Source: Melastoma dodecandrum
Lineage: Eukaryota > Streptophyta > Magnoliopsida > Myrtales > Melastomataceae
Reading direction: 5' to 3'
Length of the DNA stretch: 64,000 nucleotides
Assembly (NCBI GenBank): GCA_029817715.1
Contig: JARUPY010000186.1
Span: 124,001-188,000, forward strand
Shown here piece by piece: positions 13,186 through 26,805 of the stretch (positions within the stretch are counted from its first letter, which is position 1; each line of letters begins with the position of its first letter). A program made the translations under genes and the position numbers. The notes below the pieces were generated by a model. The model searched no databases. It had not been told where the DNA came from and was given only the letters and a program-made list of their open reading frames with translations.

Positions 13186-13785
13186 TGTTGGATCGTTTAG
13201 GTGCACTAAGAGGGGGTTGTAACTTTTTCGCCCTTTCTAAGTGTAAGCGAAAGTGTACCGTGTCACAGTGAAGCGTTTCTCAGAAGTGCGGTCAGCTTGC
13301 TGTAACAGTTATGATTTAGTTCGTCAAATATTCATATGGATGTAAGCACGATCGTAAGGGACACAATGTTTTATAGTGGTTCGGCCTTAATCGACCTACG
13401 TCCACTTTCTACCGTAGAGATGAGTCCACTGTATAATGAGCCTTTTGCAAACAACCACAAAAACAGTCACTTAGAACAAAAAGGAAAATATAAGAAAGGG
13501 TTGGTTCCTCACACAGCGAACCTGACTTCTCACACGGCAAAATCAAGGTATCCGTCCTACACTCAGTTCGGATGTGCACGTAGCACGGTCGTGACTCACT
13601 GCACTGCACACACAGTGCCTAGTGTGGAATTTTCAACTCGGGGGCTCCCACGCGACCTGCTCTACTGTCCCTCAGGAGATCGAGACTTCTGCACAACACC
13701 CATGTGCTCGGGAGAACCTCTTTCCACACTCGCGTCGTGTGGAAAGAGGTTTTTAAAGTTATATTGTGAACCAGCAGATATATAT
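13186..13785 (+). mobile_element. 5' end of an LTR-like element, truncated
   Basis: It begins TGTTGGATCG at 13186 and contains the block TAAGAGGGGG and, at about 13375-13410, TTCGGCCTTAATCGACCTACG. Similar blocks occur in inverted form at 23530-23750, where the sequence ends GGGCCAACA. TGTTGG...CCAACA ends with internal inverted motifs are typical of long plant Copia-type LTRs. It stops abruptly at 13785 where CDPK sequence starts. No internal polyprotein is present. Confidence 0.45.
13715..13751. repeat. Perfect 15-bp hairpin
   Basis: AACCTCTTTCCACAC (13715-13729) is followed by a 7-nt loop and its exact reverse complement (13737-13751), directly before the break at 13785. No function is assigned. 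Confidence 0.85.
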
Positions 13786-15520
<1,735 letters not shown>

Positions 15521-15978
15521 GGTCAGTGGAGGCACTAAACCGGCATCGTCGGGTGATTGCTTTTGGTGCACAAGTCACGGTCCATCCTAGTTTGATGCAC
15601 AATGATCTCCCTAGGTTCGAGCCCGATGCATCCTTTACCCAAATATCTTTCATATATTCTTGGAGTGTATCGTAGATGTTGTATGTGCTGAGTTTTCTAG
15701 ATGAGGCAAACCTTTTGTGAATTGAAACGTGAATGGTTATCGAGTTTTATAGCTGTTATCATAGGTCTTTTCCCTAAACAAAGCAGCACAACTCTTTCCA
15801 CTCGAAATGGAACATTTTTGAAATATTGTTGCAAGACTATTTCGACATCTAACAGAGGAAAAATGACAGATGGGTGCATATCTGGTGCTAGACACGGAAC
15901 CAACCACAGGTTTTTAATGCATCCGGAATTCGCAACTGGTAATGGAGTTTGAACATCATTAGCCAATGAAGAATGAAA

Positions 15979-18900
15979 TCACTTCTGGGTATGTCTGCAT
16001 GTCACGTCAGCGACAAGATGGCGGATGTGTGGTGCATACCATTTCACTCTCTCCACATGTTCAACTCGAACATCCCAGGAAAGTCCTGCAAACCCCAATC
16101 ATCGAGCATATCTGCTTACCCGAGAAAAATTGCAGAACCAGGAAGTGAAATGAATACCCTCAGATCTAGCAATTGCATCAATGGAAGTTGTGACATGCTC
16201 GATCCACGAGGTCTCCTCCGAGTCTTTAACGATTCCATGCACATGTAGCACACCACCATCCTTCCTGCATTAATCCATCACACACGTATTTTTAACTACT
16301 ATGCCAGGAGGGCTAGACCACTTAAAAGTAGCACGGCACTCCCAATCGAATATAAGGTGCGGATATGGTGAAGAAGGTTCAGTCATTGAAGTGCTTTTTA
16401 TTTAGTCTAGACACAAATGTGATGTTTCATAAAATTACAAAAATTTCTAAACCATGCCGTTCACTTTCATTTCATATGAACATCTACAGGTGCAGGTCCG
16501 TTATACAATCGAAGTGAAGTCACTTCAATAGATCATTTATACAGGCTTCTGCTCTACTGACCTTTTTACCACCATTAATCAGCTAACAATTTCATAAGGA
16601 CCCCAGAAATAGAAATTTTGGAGGTCAGCACCTAAATCAGGAAGTCACAAGGGGCTGCAAGCGGGGAAAGTTTAATTCTCCCCAACTTTTATTGTAGGAG
16701 ACCGGATCATTTCATAGTCTTTTAGGATAAAAAAATGGCCCAGACACATAAGTCTTTCTTAACACTTCAAAGAGTTCAGAAGAGTTGTGGACAGGGCAAG
16801 GTAGAGTAAGGTATTCCATCTTTTTGACACAAGAAAAAAGAACATGAAACATTTCACGGGAAGGATTACCTCAATGCCTTGACAGCAGTCGCCCAGCTGC
16901 CCTCACAGGATGGAAGAAGACCAAGACACACTCGATCAGCTAATCCCTGGAAAAAAGAGTAGGCTAGAGTATGAAATGTGGAAATTTATTTTTTTTTCTT
17001 CTCTCGCAGCATATGAATTAGTGCATTGTTTCTTCAAACCAGTACCTTTGCATCTCTAACTGTTTTCTCTGTATAATGAAGATTCATGATAGGTTTCAAA
17101 TTCAGAATAGACCGCTTGGTTATGTTAACTTCCATTTTCAGACTGCTAATTAACAATATAGAAGAGGGAGGACAAACTTCAAAAAAAAAAAGAACGAAAA
17201 AAATCAACTCACTTCAGGAGCACAAATTCGATTATCTCCTTCAAGGATGATGCAGCGATCACTCACTGAATTGGCCTGAATGTTTCTCCTAAGTGCTTCA
17301 ACAGCATGAGGATTCCACTCGCAGGCATAAACGAGCTTTTCCTTGGCCCTGATCAATGCAAATTGCTTTCATATATCACAAAACTGGCAACAACTAGTAA
17401 AAGGGGACAAAGAGATTGACTGGATAGAAAACCAAAGCTGTAAAAGACCATTGGGAGTATGCCTTATTACTGGCAGATTGCCAGGATGAAAATCGAACCA
17501 TGCTAACCAAAAAAAAAAAAAAAGAAACTTCACAGGTCAATAACGAAAGCAAAAAATGGACAGCCTAGCAAAGCCGCCCCGGAAAAGGAAATGATAAAAT
17601 AACCTAACCCCTCCCAAAAAACAACTCACAAAACTGGCCCAACAGAAGAAAATGAGCACTAGTGATTAGAATTTACAATCACCAAGCTGTCCTACTTCAT
17701 TGCATATGAGCAGAAGTTCCTATAACTCTTAACGTTTCCATCCCTTAGAAAGTGAGTAACAGGTAGAAGATTCATCAATACTCCATTATCAAAGCTAGCA
17801 GATAAAAGAAGGGATATACAATGACAATCTTACCTAACAAGGAATGGTAGAGTAAAATATCCAATTCCAGCAAACAAATCCACCTCATCTTGGCAATCCA
17901 AACTGGCCATGCGGAGCTTCTCTGAAAGATTACCCCAGGAAAACATGCACCTTGTGGCATCAAAGGAATACAAGATACCATTTTCACGATGATCAACCCA
18001 GCCATTATCTCCAAGTAACATCTTCAATTTACTATGTCTGGTGCCTGTAGATGCAACGAACCCCTGAAATAAATGACAGACGTGTCAGTTTGAGGCCTCA
18101 GTTCACTTGTCCATCCCATAGTTTGTCTTATTTCCTATAAGCAAAGGAACCCTTAGTTTCGGAAATTGCATGAACAACAAACATGGATATAAATTATTTC
18201 CTACAGAATCAAGGCAAAGACCATGTGGCTTACTCATAGATAAAAAAATGGATAAGGGCCGGCTACCTCATCAACACAGTCGATAATAAGAATATGCCAC
18301 CTTATTCTATCGAAAGTGTTGTTCATTCCCCAGAATAAGGCATATGAGAACAGACCTGTCAAGCAAGCCGACAGCAACCAAGCACTTGGGCAATCCTTGA
18401 CCAAAGCTCCTCCCCAATAGTGTCCCATGATGGATCAGTAAAAGATGTTGCTGGTAAAACAACAATATCTCCAAGTCGTTCCCATCTGCACCAGTCAAAC
18501 ATTATCATCATCAGCCCATAGATAAGTCTGACCTCACGTAAAGAAAACTGGTCAGACAGAACAAGGAGAAATGCCAAGCCTACAGTCCAAAAACTGTAAA
18601 ATGTCAACCTCGTAGGAATCTGCTCCATGTATTCTTCTGGTAAACCTCTTTGCCGTAGCAGTACTTCAACCTCTTCCTTCAATGCAGCAGCAGGTGTCTT
18701 CTTAGAATTTTTAATAGCAACTCCATTGTCAACCAACTTCACTACACAACATTGCTTCAAAATATTTAAGGCGGTCGCATCAGTCAGCTCATCTAATGAT
18801 GTCCTTTTTTCTACAGATATATCAACCTTATCGCCAATACTTAGTCCATTGGAAAATTCTGCTATGATGTCCTCGAAGTCGTGTAACAAGTCACAGAAAG

Positions 18901-19100
18901 TTTCAGTCACAGGGAAACAAATAAACATTCCGTCGTCCTTACTGGAGTACGCCTTTCTTACAAGATCTAGCCATCCAAACTTCTTCAAGATGTCCCTCAC
19001 TGAGTTTTGCATGCCTTTTCCCTACCTTTATAGCCCAAGATGAGGGACCTGAAGGGGTTACCGCAATGGCATGGCCATCATCCATAGGCTCCAAGTCAGT
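15979..19100 (-). pseudogene. TYW2: TYW2-type tRNA wybutosine-synthesis enzyme (aminocarboxypropyltransferase), broken
   Basis: TYW2 transfers the 3-amino-3-carboxypropyl group of SAM to the wyosine base at position 37 of tRNA-Phe; in plants it is the last domain of a larger fusion protein. Exons on the minus strand are about 19012-18609 (FGWLDLVRKAYS... EEYMEQIPT), 18485-18356 (WERLGDIVVLP), 18063-17834 (DLFAGIGYFTLPFLV, the SAM motif), 17348-17213 (VYACEWNPHAVEAL), 16946-16870 (GLADRVCLGLLPS), 16264-16158 (GGVLHVHGIVKDSEE) and 16089-15979 (VKWYAPHIRHLVADV, stop). Splice phases agree between neighbouring exons. An in-frame TGA at 18359-18361 sits where the local duplicate has CGA, and the frame shifts near 19010 relative to an upstream IAVTPSGPSSWAIKV-like stretch. 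The TYW4, Kelch and TYW3 parts are absent. It is therefore a truncated pseudogene. Confidence 0.85.
18232..18387. repeat. Local direct duplication, copy 1 (inside TYW2 relic)
   Basis: This 156-bp stretch, covering the end of the WERLGD exon and the following intron start, recurs at 19111-19267 with a few substitutions. This copy carries the TGA stop codon. Confidence 0.85.
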
Positions 19101-19110
19101 ATTTTATCCA

Positions 19111-19267
19111 ACTCATAGATAAAAAAATGGATAAGGGCTGGCTACCTCAATAACACAGTCGATAATAAGAATACGCCACCTTCTTTTAGTCGAAAGTGTT
19201 GTTCATTCCCCAGAATAAGGCATATGAGAACAGACCTGTCGAGCAAGCCGACGGCAACCAAGCACTT
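19111..19267. repeat. Local direct duplication, copy 2 (retains CGA codon)
   Basis: Near-identical to 18232-18387. Read on the minus strand it ends LGCCRLARQ with a GT donor, so it preserves the arginine codon that is TGA in the main exon. It is detached from any upstream exon. Confidence 0.85.
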
Positions 19268-19940
19268 TACGGTTATGAATTAAAGGACTAAAATGAAACC
19301 AATGTTATAATATGGTTAAACGTATTAAACGCGAATTTGAATTTTTAAAGAAATTTGTTTTTAGAGTTCATGTGAAACTCAATTTTTAAGTCACTAATTT
19401 ACATTTACAAAAGTATTACAATATTTGGTTTATGAGAACTTATTTTATAAATTCTTAAAAATTAGGCTTATCTAATAAAATTGTATCTCTTAATTTAATA
19501 TTATATTATTAAAATTTAAAATATGATTTCTTTATAAACATTAATATTGATGTTTATAACATCTTATATTTAAAATGTTGTTTGAGTTTACTTAATATTA
19601 GTAAACTAATTTATATTTTGAATAAGATGATGCTCTATTTGATCTTTCTCTGTATTTTTTTAATTTCTTATTTTTAATAAATTATAAAAAAGAATTAATC
19701 TGTATAATATTGTAAAATTTAAATTTATACTAGTTTCTCTTTTTTATTTTATTTGAAGGCATTAATTTTCTATCATAAAAACAGCACTTTTACCAAAGGA
19801 ATTGAAAAACATTAACTGATTCTTTAATGGGAGGAAGTGTAACTCATTGTTACAGAATAAGAATTTAAGTGTAATTTGAGGGAGAAAGGGGAAGATTGTG
19901 TAGAGCGGTGAAAAGGGTTGAATGTTTACGAATAGCCGGG
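19268..19940. other. AT-rich spacer, no gene recognised
   Basis: Very AT-rich, with only short open frames and no domain. It probably includes the former 5' flank of the galactosyltransferase relic. Confidence 0.4.
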
Positions 19941-19945
19941 GATGG

Positions 19946-21585
19946 ATGCGCAAGGTAGGAGTTGCCGAAGCGTCGGCTCAGAGGCCTGAGTTCGCGAGGA
20001 AATGGGTTGTTATGTTATGTATACTCAGCTTCTTTATCGGGGTTTCTCTTACCAACAGATATTAAGCAAGACTCGGGATGCTCTGGACGTTGAACACAAT
20101 GATAATCTGTTCATTTGCTTCAGGATGTGGATGATGGTTTCGAACGTAAGTAATGGGGACACGCCCGCTGAATTGATAGCAAAAAGTACTACTGCGCTTG
20201 CAGGGAGCGAGTCGAACTCGGTTGGTCCTGCAGATGCAGAGTTGCAGACTATCGGGAGGAGAAGTTATTTCATGGTTATTGGGATAAATACCTCGTTCAG
20301 AGGCTCGAGACGAAGGGAATCGATTCGTAAGACATGGATGCCACAAGGCGAGAAGCTAAAGCAATTGGAAAGGGAGAAAGGGATAGTCATACGATTCGTG
20401 ATCGGTCACCACAGGTAGGCTTCTCGTGAAATGTCGTACACCTTGATGTGCGATTTTATCCGTGAAGACATCTTAATGTCTTGATCATCAACAGGTTGTC
20501 TGGAGGGGTTTTCAACTCGATCATCCAAGAAGAGGAGAAAGTATACCAAGACATCATGAGGCTTGTGTGTAATATACACCTTTCTTCATTCACAAATGCA
20601 TTCGACTTTCCGCTCTCTTTCTTGGGATCATACGGAACGAGAATTTCGTGATTTTCTGCAGGACCATGTGGAAGCCTACCTTGATCTGTCGGCCAAGACG
20701 AAGAAGTACTTATCAACCGCCGTCTCACTATGGGATGCAGAGTTCTATGTCCAAGTGGACGACGACATCCACATAAATTGTCAGCGGATGCCAAATGGAT
20801 AGCAGCATATGATCGAAGGGTTGAACTATCAACAAGAGGTTGCTGATATATTTCTATCTTACAGTTATGAAAGAAAGCTTAGTATGTCTGTATTATAAAT
20901 ACCCCAAGTGTAACAGTTTTACAGTTGAGCGAATAACAGAAAACAGTTTTCCTATTTTGCTCTGTTTCTCCTCTGTTTCTGTTTTTCTTCTCCGGCTTCG
21001 ATCTCTCTGCCTGTGTTCACTGCATTTGATTCGTTTCACCGGCCGGCAGCTCGCTCACATAAATCCAGGTGATGAACTAACATAGCTCAGTTTGCTCCGT
21101 TCCCTCGTTCTGTCACGTCTCGTGATGATTCTCACAAAAAGCCTTCTTCTTTGCAGCTGCTCTCGGGATGATATTGGCGGGACACCGGAACAAACCCCGC
21201 ATATACATCGGTTGCATGAAGTCGGGTCCTGTCCTGTACCAAAAGTAGGCGGACTAATCCACAAGAACTAGGCTTGCAGCAGGATGTTTTGTTTCGAGCT
21301 CTCAAGTTTTTCGATCTTTGTTTTGGATCAGGGATGTCAAATATCACGAGCCCGAGTACTGGAAATTCGGCGACGCGAAAAACAATTACTTCCGTCACGC
21401 CACCGGACAGATATACGCAATCTCGAGAGATCTTGCTACTTACATATCGGAAAACAGGCGAGTCTCATTTCGAACCTAGTAAATTCCGCGACTCGGGAGT
21501 TAATAGACGAATTCTTTTCCCAGAAAGATACTGCACGAGTATGCCAACGAGGACGTGTCTCTCGGGGCTTGGCTGATCTGTTTTG
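19946..21585 (+). pseudogene. Beta-1,3-galactosyltransferase (GT31 hexosyltransferase), broken
   Basis: GT31 enzymes are Golgi type II membrane proteins that add beta-1,3-galactose to glycans such as arabinogalactan proteins. The likely start at 19946 gives MRKVGVAEAS and a membrane anchor [16 protein letters not shown], but that frame closes at TNRY. Downstream, another frame gives [27 protein letters not shown] and [11 protein letters not shown]. Further exons give LSAKTKKYLSTAV, WDAEFYVQVDDDIHI with the DDD metal-binding motif, [25 protein letters not shown] and ATGQIYAISRDLATY. The last exon reads YANEDVSLGAWLICFD then a stop, where the family continues with a GLEVEHIDD-like stretch and a Cys-rich tail. 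Frameshift plus C-terminal truncation make it a pseudogene, though an unrecognised intron in the first part is possible. Confidence 0.8.
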
Positions 21586-22060
21586 ATTGATGATTGGATC
21601 TATGTGAGGTTAGATGAGGTTCTTGTACCTGCTATTAGTGTACCTTTATTTGATACATGACTGTGGTGCAGTATTTCATTTTTACCAGTGGGCTGGATCT
21701 GTTATACCAATGTCATATTTCCTCTTTGTTTTCATCCATCAGGATTAGTTTGAAATGTTTGCTATCACTGGATTAGGTGGTAATGAAAATCAGCTTTTTC
21801 TTAAAACTCGGATGGTCAGTTTAGGGTTTAGGGGAAAATACTTGAGTTTAGGTTACTTGCCTAAGCCATTGAACCTTGTGCGAAGAAATGGGAGACTTGT
21901 TGTAATTCTTTTGATAAGTTCATACATATATAGATTGCAATTTCTGGGTTTGAGTGGGGACCCATTCTTAAAATACAGTCTGTCCTCCGATGTTTCTGTG
22001 GTATCCTTGGTCCCATTAGCTTGTATCTACTTTTCAAATCAGTTCTTTCATTAATTGCAG

Positions 22061-25000
22061 GGAGACATCAACATCCACCAATTCTTCACAGGATATGCAG
22101 AAGGTCGATGGGATTGGCGTCTTTGGCCTCAGTTGCTAAAATTAAAGGATTGGCCTCCGTCTCATCTCTTTGAAGAGAGGCTACCACGGCACTGGGCTGA
22201 GTTTATTTGTTGCTTGCCCTTTAAGGAGTATACACATCCACGCAGTGGTTTGCTAAATCTTGCTGCTAAATTGTCAAGAGAAATGCCTAAAACCAGACTT
22301 GGGGCCAAAGACATACATTGCCTATAGCTTCCCTGAGGAGCTGGGACGTGGCGATTCTGTCACCAAGCTTCATTGTGACATGTCTGATGCGGTATCTAGT
22401 TATGCTGACTACATAAATAGTCTCTGCCCTTAAAATATTGCATGACAATCTCTCGACCCTGGCCTTTATGAAATGTCTTACTCTGTCTGTATATTTTGGT
22501 AACAATGTCTGAACACTCTGTACTTCGGTAGGATTGGTGTACATGGGGATGAATCTGGTCATTTTACGTATTTGGAAAAATAAGTTTCCTTCTTTACAGG
22601 AGGACGGAACCTCTATATAAAAGAAAAACCCAAAAACATTTTAAAAAAAAAAGAAAAAAAAGAGATTTTGATCAGAGGTAAGTCTTGGCATTTGGCAACG
22701 TTAGTGGTGTTTAACGTGTGTGCAAGTGTGCAGGACGAATTCTCCAGGCGAGAGTTCTCGCAGGAGGTAACTACAGCGGGTTGAGCGTGGGTGAAGCCGC
22801 TCCGGTGACTTCGTTGCGTACGGATCTGAGGGACTCGACCGGAACTTTGTCCGTGACGTCGGACTGCGTGCATCAGGGCCTGGGGAAGGGTTCGTTGGTG
22901 GCGAGTAGGCGTACAGAGTTGGTCGGAGAGAAGGAGTCCGTAGCAGGGGTTCAGTGGTGAGGGACCTTCAACCTTCTGTAGTTGGTTATTTTGTTATCTG
23001 TGCGTTTGCAGCAGGTGTGCTTTGGTGAAGCCACTCCGTAGGCGTCGTTGGCTGTGAATTCGAAGGACTTGGCCAGGAGTGCTGTCCGTAACGCCGGGTG
23101 GGTGTACAGCAGGTCCAAGAGAAGGTTTCTGCAGCAGGCGTAAGTGGTGAGGGGCTGCAACCTACTGTAGACGGTCTATCTTTATTTGTTTTGCAGATTA
23201 AACCAAAAACACAAAAAGAGAAGCATATCAGAGGCGTCCAAACACTTGGAGAAAGCGTCATCGGATCTGTTCGCTGATCCACAGAAGGAATAGCCCGCTA
23301 CAGAGTCACAGAAGGCTGAAGCTTCCAGCCAACGTTCTGTGCTTGCTCAAGTCTGGTTGATTTCCTTGTGATTCGACCTAGACACATCCTAAACACAGCA
23401 AGAGTGTTTCTTGCATTGGTAAAGCTAGTCTTACCGTCCCGTGGTCAAAGAAATTGTTTTCTTACACCACAGAAGGTTTTACCTTCTACACTGTAATCTC
23501 TATACGAGTTATTAGTGAAAAGTGACCGAAAGTGGACGTAGGTGATTTCACCGAACTACTATAAAATCCTTTGTGTTCTACGACTCATTTCGAAGTCTAT
23601 TTCACACGTTCCATAATTACAGAAGCTTGAAGGCTCTGTAAATTACAGTAAGTTACTTCCGCCGTGAGGGTTGTGAAAAAGCGTTTGGGAATTCCTTAAT
23701 TGGACTTAACACTAATTCTCCCCCTCTTAAGCGTAATCTTTGGGCCAACAGGATTGTTGTTGGAATGCTGGTCGACTAATGGAAATGATCTAGCCTCTAT
23801 AAATGGTTGGCTGCTGTTGGAAATGATGCTGCCATGGACGACAAAATCCTAAACCCTAAACACTAAACGTTTCCCTCTAAGTTGTTGGGAGCACCTAACT
23901 CACTGCTAAAGATGATGTGTGCCTTATACATGTATTGCCTCTCAAAGTGGCTTTTGAAAAGATCTATTTGCAGTGAAGAGAATGTTTTAATTGAAGACAC
24001 TACCCGGAAACAATTTATCTTGCATTATTTCAAATTTTTACTACATTTACCTGAAAAATTTTCCTAAACCAAAGATGCCCTTATGCATTATGGAGGAAGC
24101 ATCATTAAATACACGCTATATTTGCCTGAGCTGATCTGCAGATGATTGAAAGCACACTCCATCAATATGATTGCACTATTTACCTCAACATAATGGATGG
24201 TCATCTGCGACGGTGCTGCCTATTCACCAGAAACAAGAGTATGGGTGTTTTTAAGAGTTGCAGGAGTACTATATCCGCTGCTTAAGGCATAACACAAGCA
24301 TGGAAGTGAGTTTTGAATGAAAACTAAATCTGAAAGCATCATATGGAATGCCAAGTAATCATTGTAATTTAATTTTTTTTTTATAACTAAGAGGTTTCTG
24401 GGCTTGTGGAAAAGCTTTGTTTGACTCGGACCCAGTACGTTCCCTTAGAGCCGTTGCAAGACCTATAATCCACGACGATCAGGTAAATCAGACTCATCAA
24501 AGTTAGATTTTGGCAAGTACCTCAAGGCGCGACTGTTGAGATTTAAACTTCAGATCTCTTACAAGAATCCTCGGTGTCTGTTATTTTTTTGTATAAAGGG
24601 AGTTCATAGATTAGTTAAAATAGTGTCTAGAATACATCAAGATTGCCTTCACGTACACCGTTGATACCAGAATATGGTATATCCCTATGTAGTACATCTA
24701 TCACAAAATCCTCAGTGTCTTGACCACCAGGGGTGTCCCTTTAGGACCCATTGTAGTGGAAATTTGCTCGACCTCCATTCAGCTCATCAGAAACTTCTAT
24801 GCATTCTCTACTACATTTAAACTAGTCCTTTTTTTGTTTGTTATAGTCATGCATCAAGGTAGCCATGGATTTTGTCTCAGCTGAAAATGTCGGCGAGTGC
24901 ATTCGATTGGCCGAAGAGTTCCGGAAGCTTCCCAATAACCACAGAGCAAAGGAGGACAAATTAGAGGTTTGTTATTCGTAACCTCCTCTACTTGTGATTA

Positions 25001-25434
25001 TATGCTGTGACCCTGTTGCGATGCAATATCTGGAAGTTTATTTGTTTTCGCCAGAGGATATTTCCATATTTACCTTAGCAAGAAGAGTTAACAGATGCAT
25101 TTCCTCCTTGTAGAGCTACTTCCTAGGAACAATGCCCTGATAATGATTTATGGATCGTGTCAGCTCCACTGAACATTTTCTATTATGTAGACCCTAGTGC
25201 GATGGCTGTTCTGTTATATTGGTTCGATCAACGTCTAGTTACAATTGTAGGATCCGAAAGCCAGTGTTTATAAACTTCATCCATGTTGTAGTGTTGCTAG
25301 GAATGTGGCCTCTGGGAATAGTAGTTTTCTCCTGAGGTCCCAAAATGATGGTTCCTGAGATTTGACAGGTCAGGAAAATGATGATCTATGCAATGGCAGA
25401 GGCAATCAAATATCTGGAAGTGTTCCGAAAATAG
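22061..25434 (+). pseudogene. JMJ25/IBM1-like JmjC histone H3K9 demethylase, fragmented
   Basis: JMJ25/IBM1 proteins remove H3K9 methylation using Fe(II) and 2-oxoglutarate. The first exon, 22061-22391 after TTGCAG, reads FFTGYAEGRWDW, LLKLKDWPPSHLFEERLPRH and [19 protein letters not shown] 1-nt frame change then gives [15 protein letters not shown] and KLHCDMSDA, containing the first two Fe ligands (HxD, 22371-22379). The C-terminal exons are 24847-24966 ([30 protein letters not shown]) and 25369-25434 (VRKMMIYAMAEAIKYLEV, TAG). The exons between them, carrying the third Fe ligand His, are missing or unrecognisable; a degenerate stretch at about 24387-24480 may be one. LTR-like DNA (about 22600-23750) occupies the middle. 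The N-terminal RING-like zinc region is absent. Confidence 0.8.
22600..23750 (+). mobile_element. 3' part of an LTR-like element inside the JMJ relic
   Basis: It contains a CTATATAAAAG box near 22613 and two imperfect direct repeats (about 22735-22970 and 23010-23180, sharing GGTGAAGCC.CTCCG and GTGGTGAGGG motifs). Then come AGTGGACGTAGGTGATTTCA and the terminal stretch TTTGGGCCAACA ending at 23750. The last 220 bp mirror, in inverted form, motifs of 13186-13410, as expected for the two ends of one LTR family. No polyprotein is present. Confidence 0.45.
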
Positions 25435-26734
25435 GGGAGCGAGGAAGAAGACCGATCAAAGGGGAAATAGTCCCCTTCAATGCGTACAAAGGAATAAGGC
25501 CCCTTTTTTTATGCTCGTCGCAGATGTCTGTGGATGCAGACAAGCAGGTTATGCTTTTGGTGGTTACATGGGCACCTACCGCGGTAAATCCTGGGTTTTT
25601 CTGGAAAACTTATGGTGGATTATGGGGCGGATAAGTTGTCTAATGATATGCCGTGGCCATTGTCTGCATATTTGTATGTTGTATTTACTATGGAACTGTA
25701 TGGCTCTCTATGACCATTTTCATGCCGTAAAATTTGAACCTTTTTGTCTGCCCGCTTTATTTTATTTTATTTCTCGAAATGTGCATATAAGATTATAAAA
25801 TATTTTTTCATCAAACTAGTGGTTTCAGGAGTGAATATTTTAGGGTTTCGGTTTCAGATGGGTCGAGACTATGAAGCACTGTACTCAGAGCCTGGAAAAT
25901 GGGCCGCAATTGTTCGTTGATTTGGGCCTCATATTCGGCCCAATGGGTCGTCCGAGATTTGGGCCGAGCCTTCAGACCGGCACAAGTAGTGTTCCGGTCC
26001 GAGAAATACTCGCGAAACGACTAAAATCGAAACCCTAAAACTTTCTCCTGGAAACCCCGAATTCTCATTTCTTCGAGGTTTTATTCGAGACTACCTCTAA
26101 ATTCGATTGTAGTCGAAACCCTAAAAGTTATTTTTTCCTAGAAAGTCAAAGCACCCAAAATTTTAGTCCTGAAATTTTGACTTCCTCTTATCCTTTTGTC
26201 ACATCAAAACTACTTAAGTCTCTTGTCCGTACGATGGATGACAAGTAAACACAATTTTGGGATTATTTTACTGGCTCATGAGTTTGGATTATTTTACAGG
26301 ATCTTATAGCACTGGTCCACGTTGTTGGTTTAGGGTTGTGCTAAAGACGAAGAAAAAAAATGAAGGGCAATGAACATTCTCTGCCTTCGTTCATCGATAC
26401 AAAAAGATAGAAAAAAAATACTTTCTATGCAAAACCCATTCTATATATTAATTGTTCCGGTTTCAGAAAATCGGTCCATTTGCAATGGTTGAAAAATAAT
26501 TCCACGTAAAATAGAAAAGGTATGAGTCAACAATTTAAATAGAGTTAGGACCATTTAATGGCAAGTTTTTAGATGAAGGTGAATTCCGATACGATTTCTA
26601 ACATGCTATCAAAACGTTGGAAAATAATCCCCACAGGATAAAAAAGGTATGAACCCACCCCTTAATTAGAGTTGGGACCTTCACCATAGTTTTCAGGTGA
26701 AGAAACGTTAATTTGTTTAAACCAAATTTTATTA
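25435..26734. other. Spacer between JMJ relic and viral insertion
   Basis: After the JMJ stop the sequence is non-coding. Several CCCTAAAA/CGAAACCCTA motifs at about 26030-26130 resemble 5'-leader telo-box motifs, not an array. No gene is supported. Confidence 0.4.
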
Positions 26735-26746
26735 ACTCTAATACCA
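26735..26746 (-). promoter_or_regulatory. Degenerate second primer-binding site at the viral left end
   Basis: ACTCTAATACCA matches the complement of the plant tRNA-Met primer site at 10 of 12 bases and is followed by ATAAACATG, as at the intact site near 34940. It marks the other end of the genome unit. Confidence 0.7.
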
Positions 26747-26798
26747 TAAACATGTACTCAAGAGGATATAGTCATAAACATGTACTCAAGAGGATATA
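26745..26798. repeat. 26-bp tandem duplication at the viral left end
   Basis: The stretch starting CATAAACATGTACTCAAG (26745-26770) is repeated exactly at 26773-26798, next to the degenerate primer-binding site. Confidence 0.95.
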
Positions 26799-26805
26799 GA
26801 GAACT

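Noticed and set aside
22690..23190. CRISPR-like or satellite array from the repeated GTGAAGCC motifs
   Set aside because: Only two imperfect long repeats without regular spacers; this fits LTR sequence in a plant genome.
26030..26130. Telomere-like CCCTAAA repeats
   Set aside because: Only scattered single motifs of the CGAAACCCTAAAA type; not an array, and more like promoter telo-boxes.
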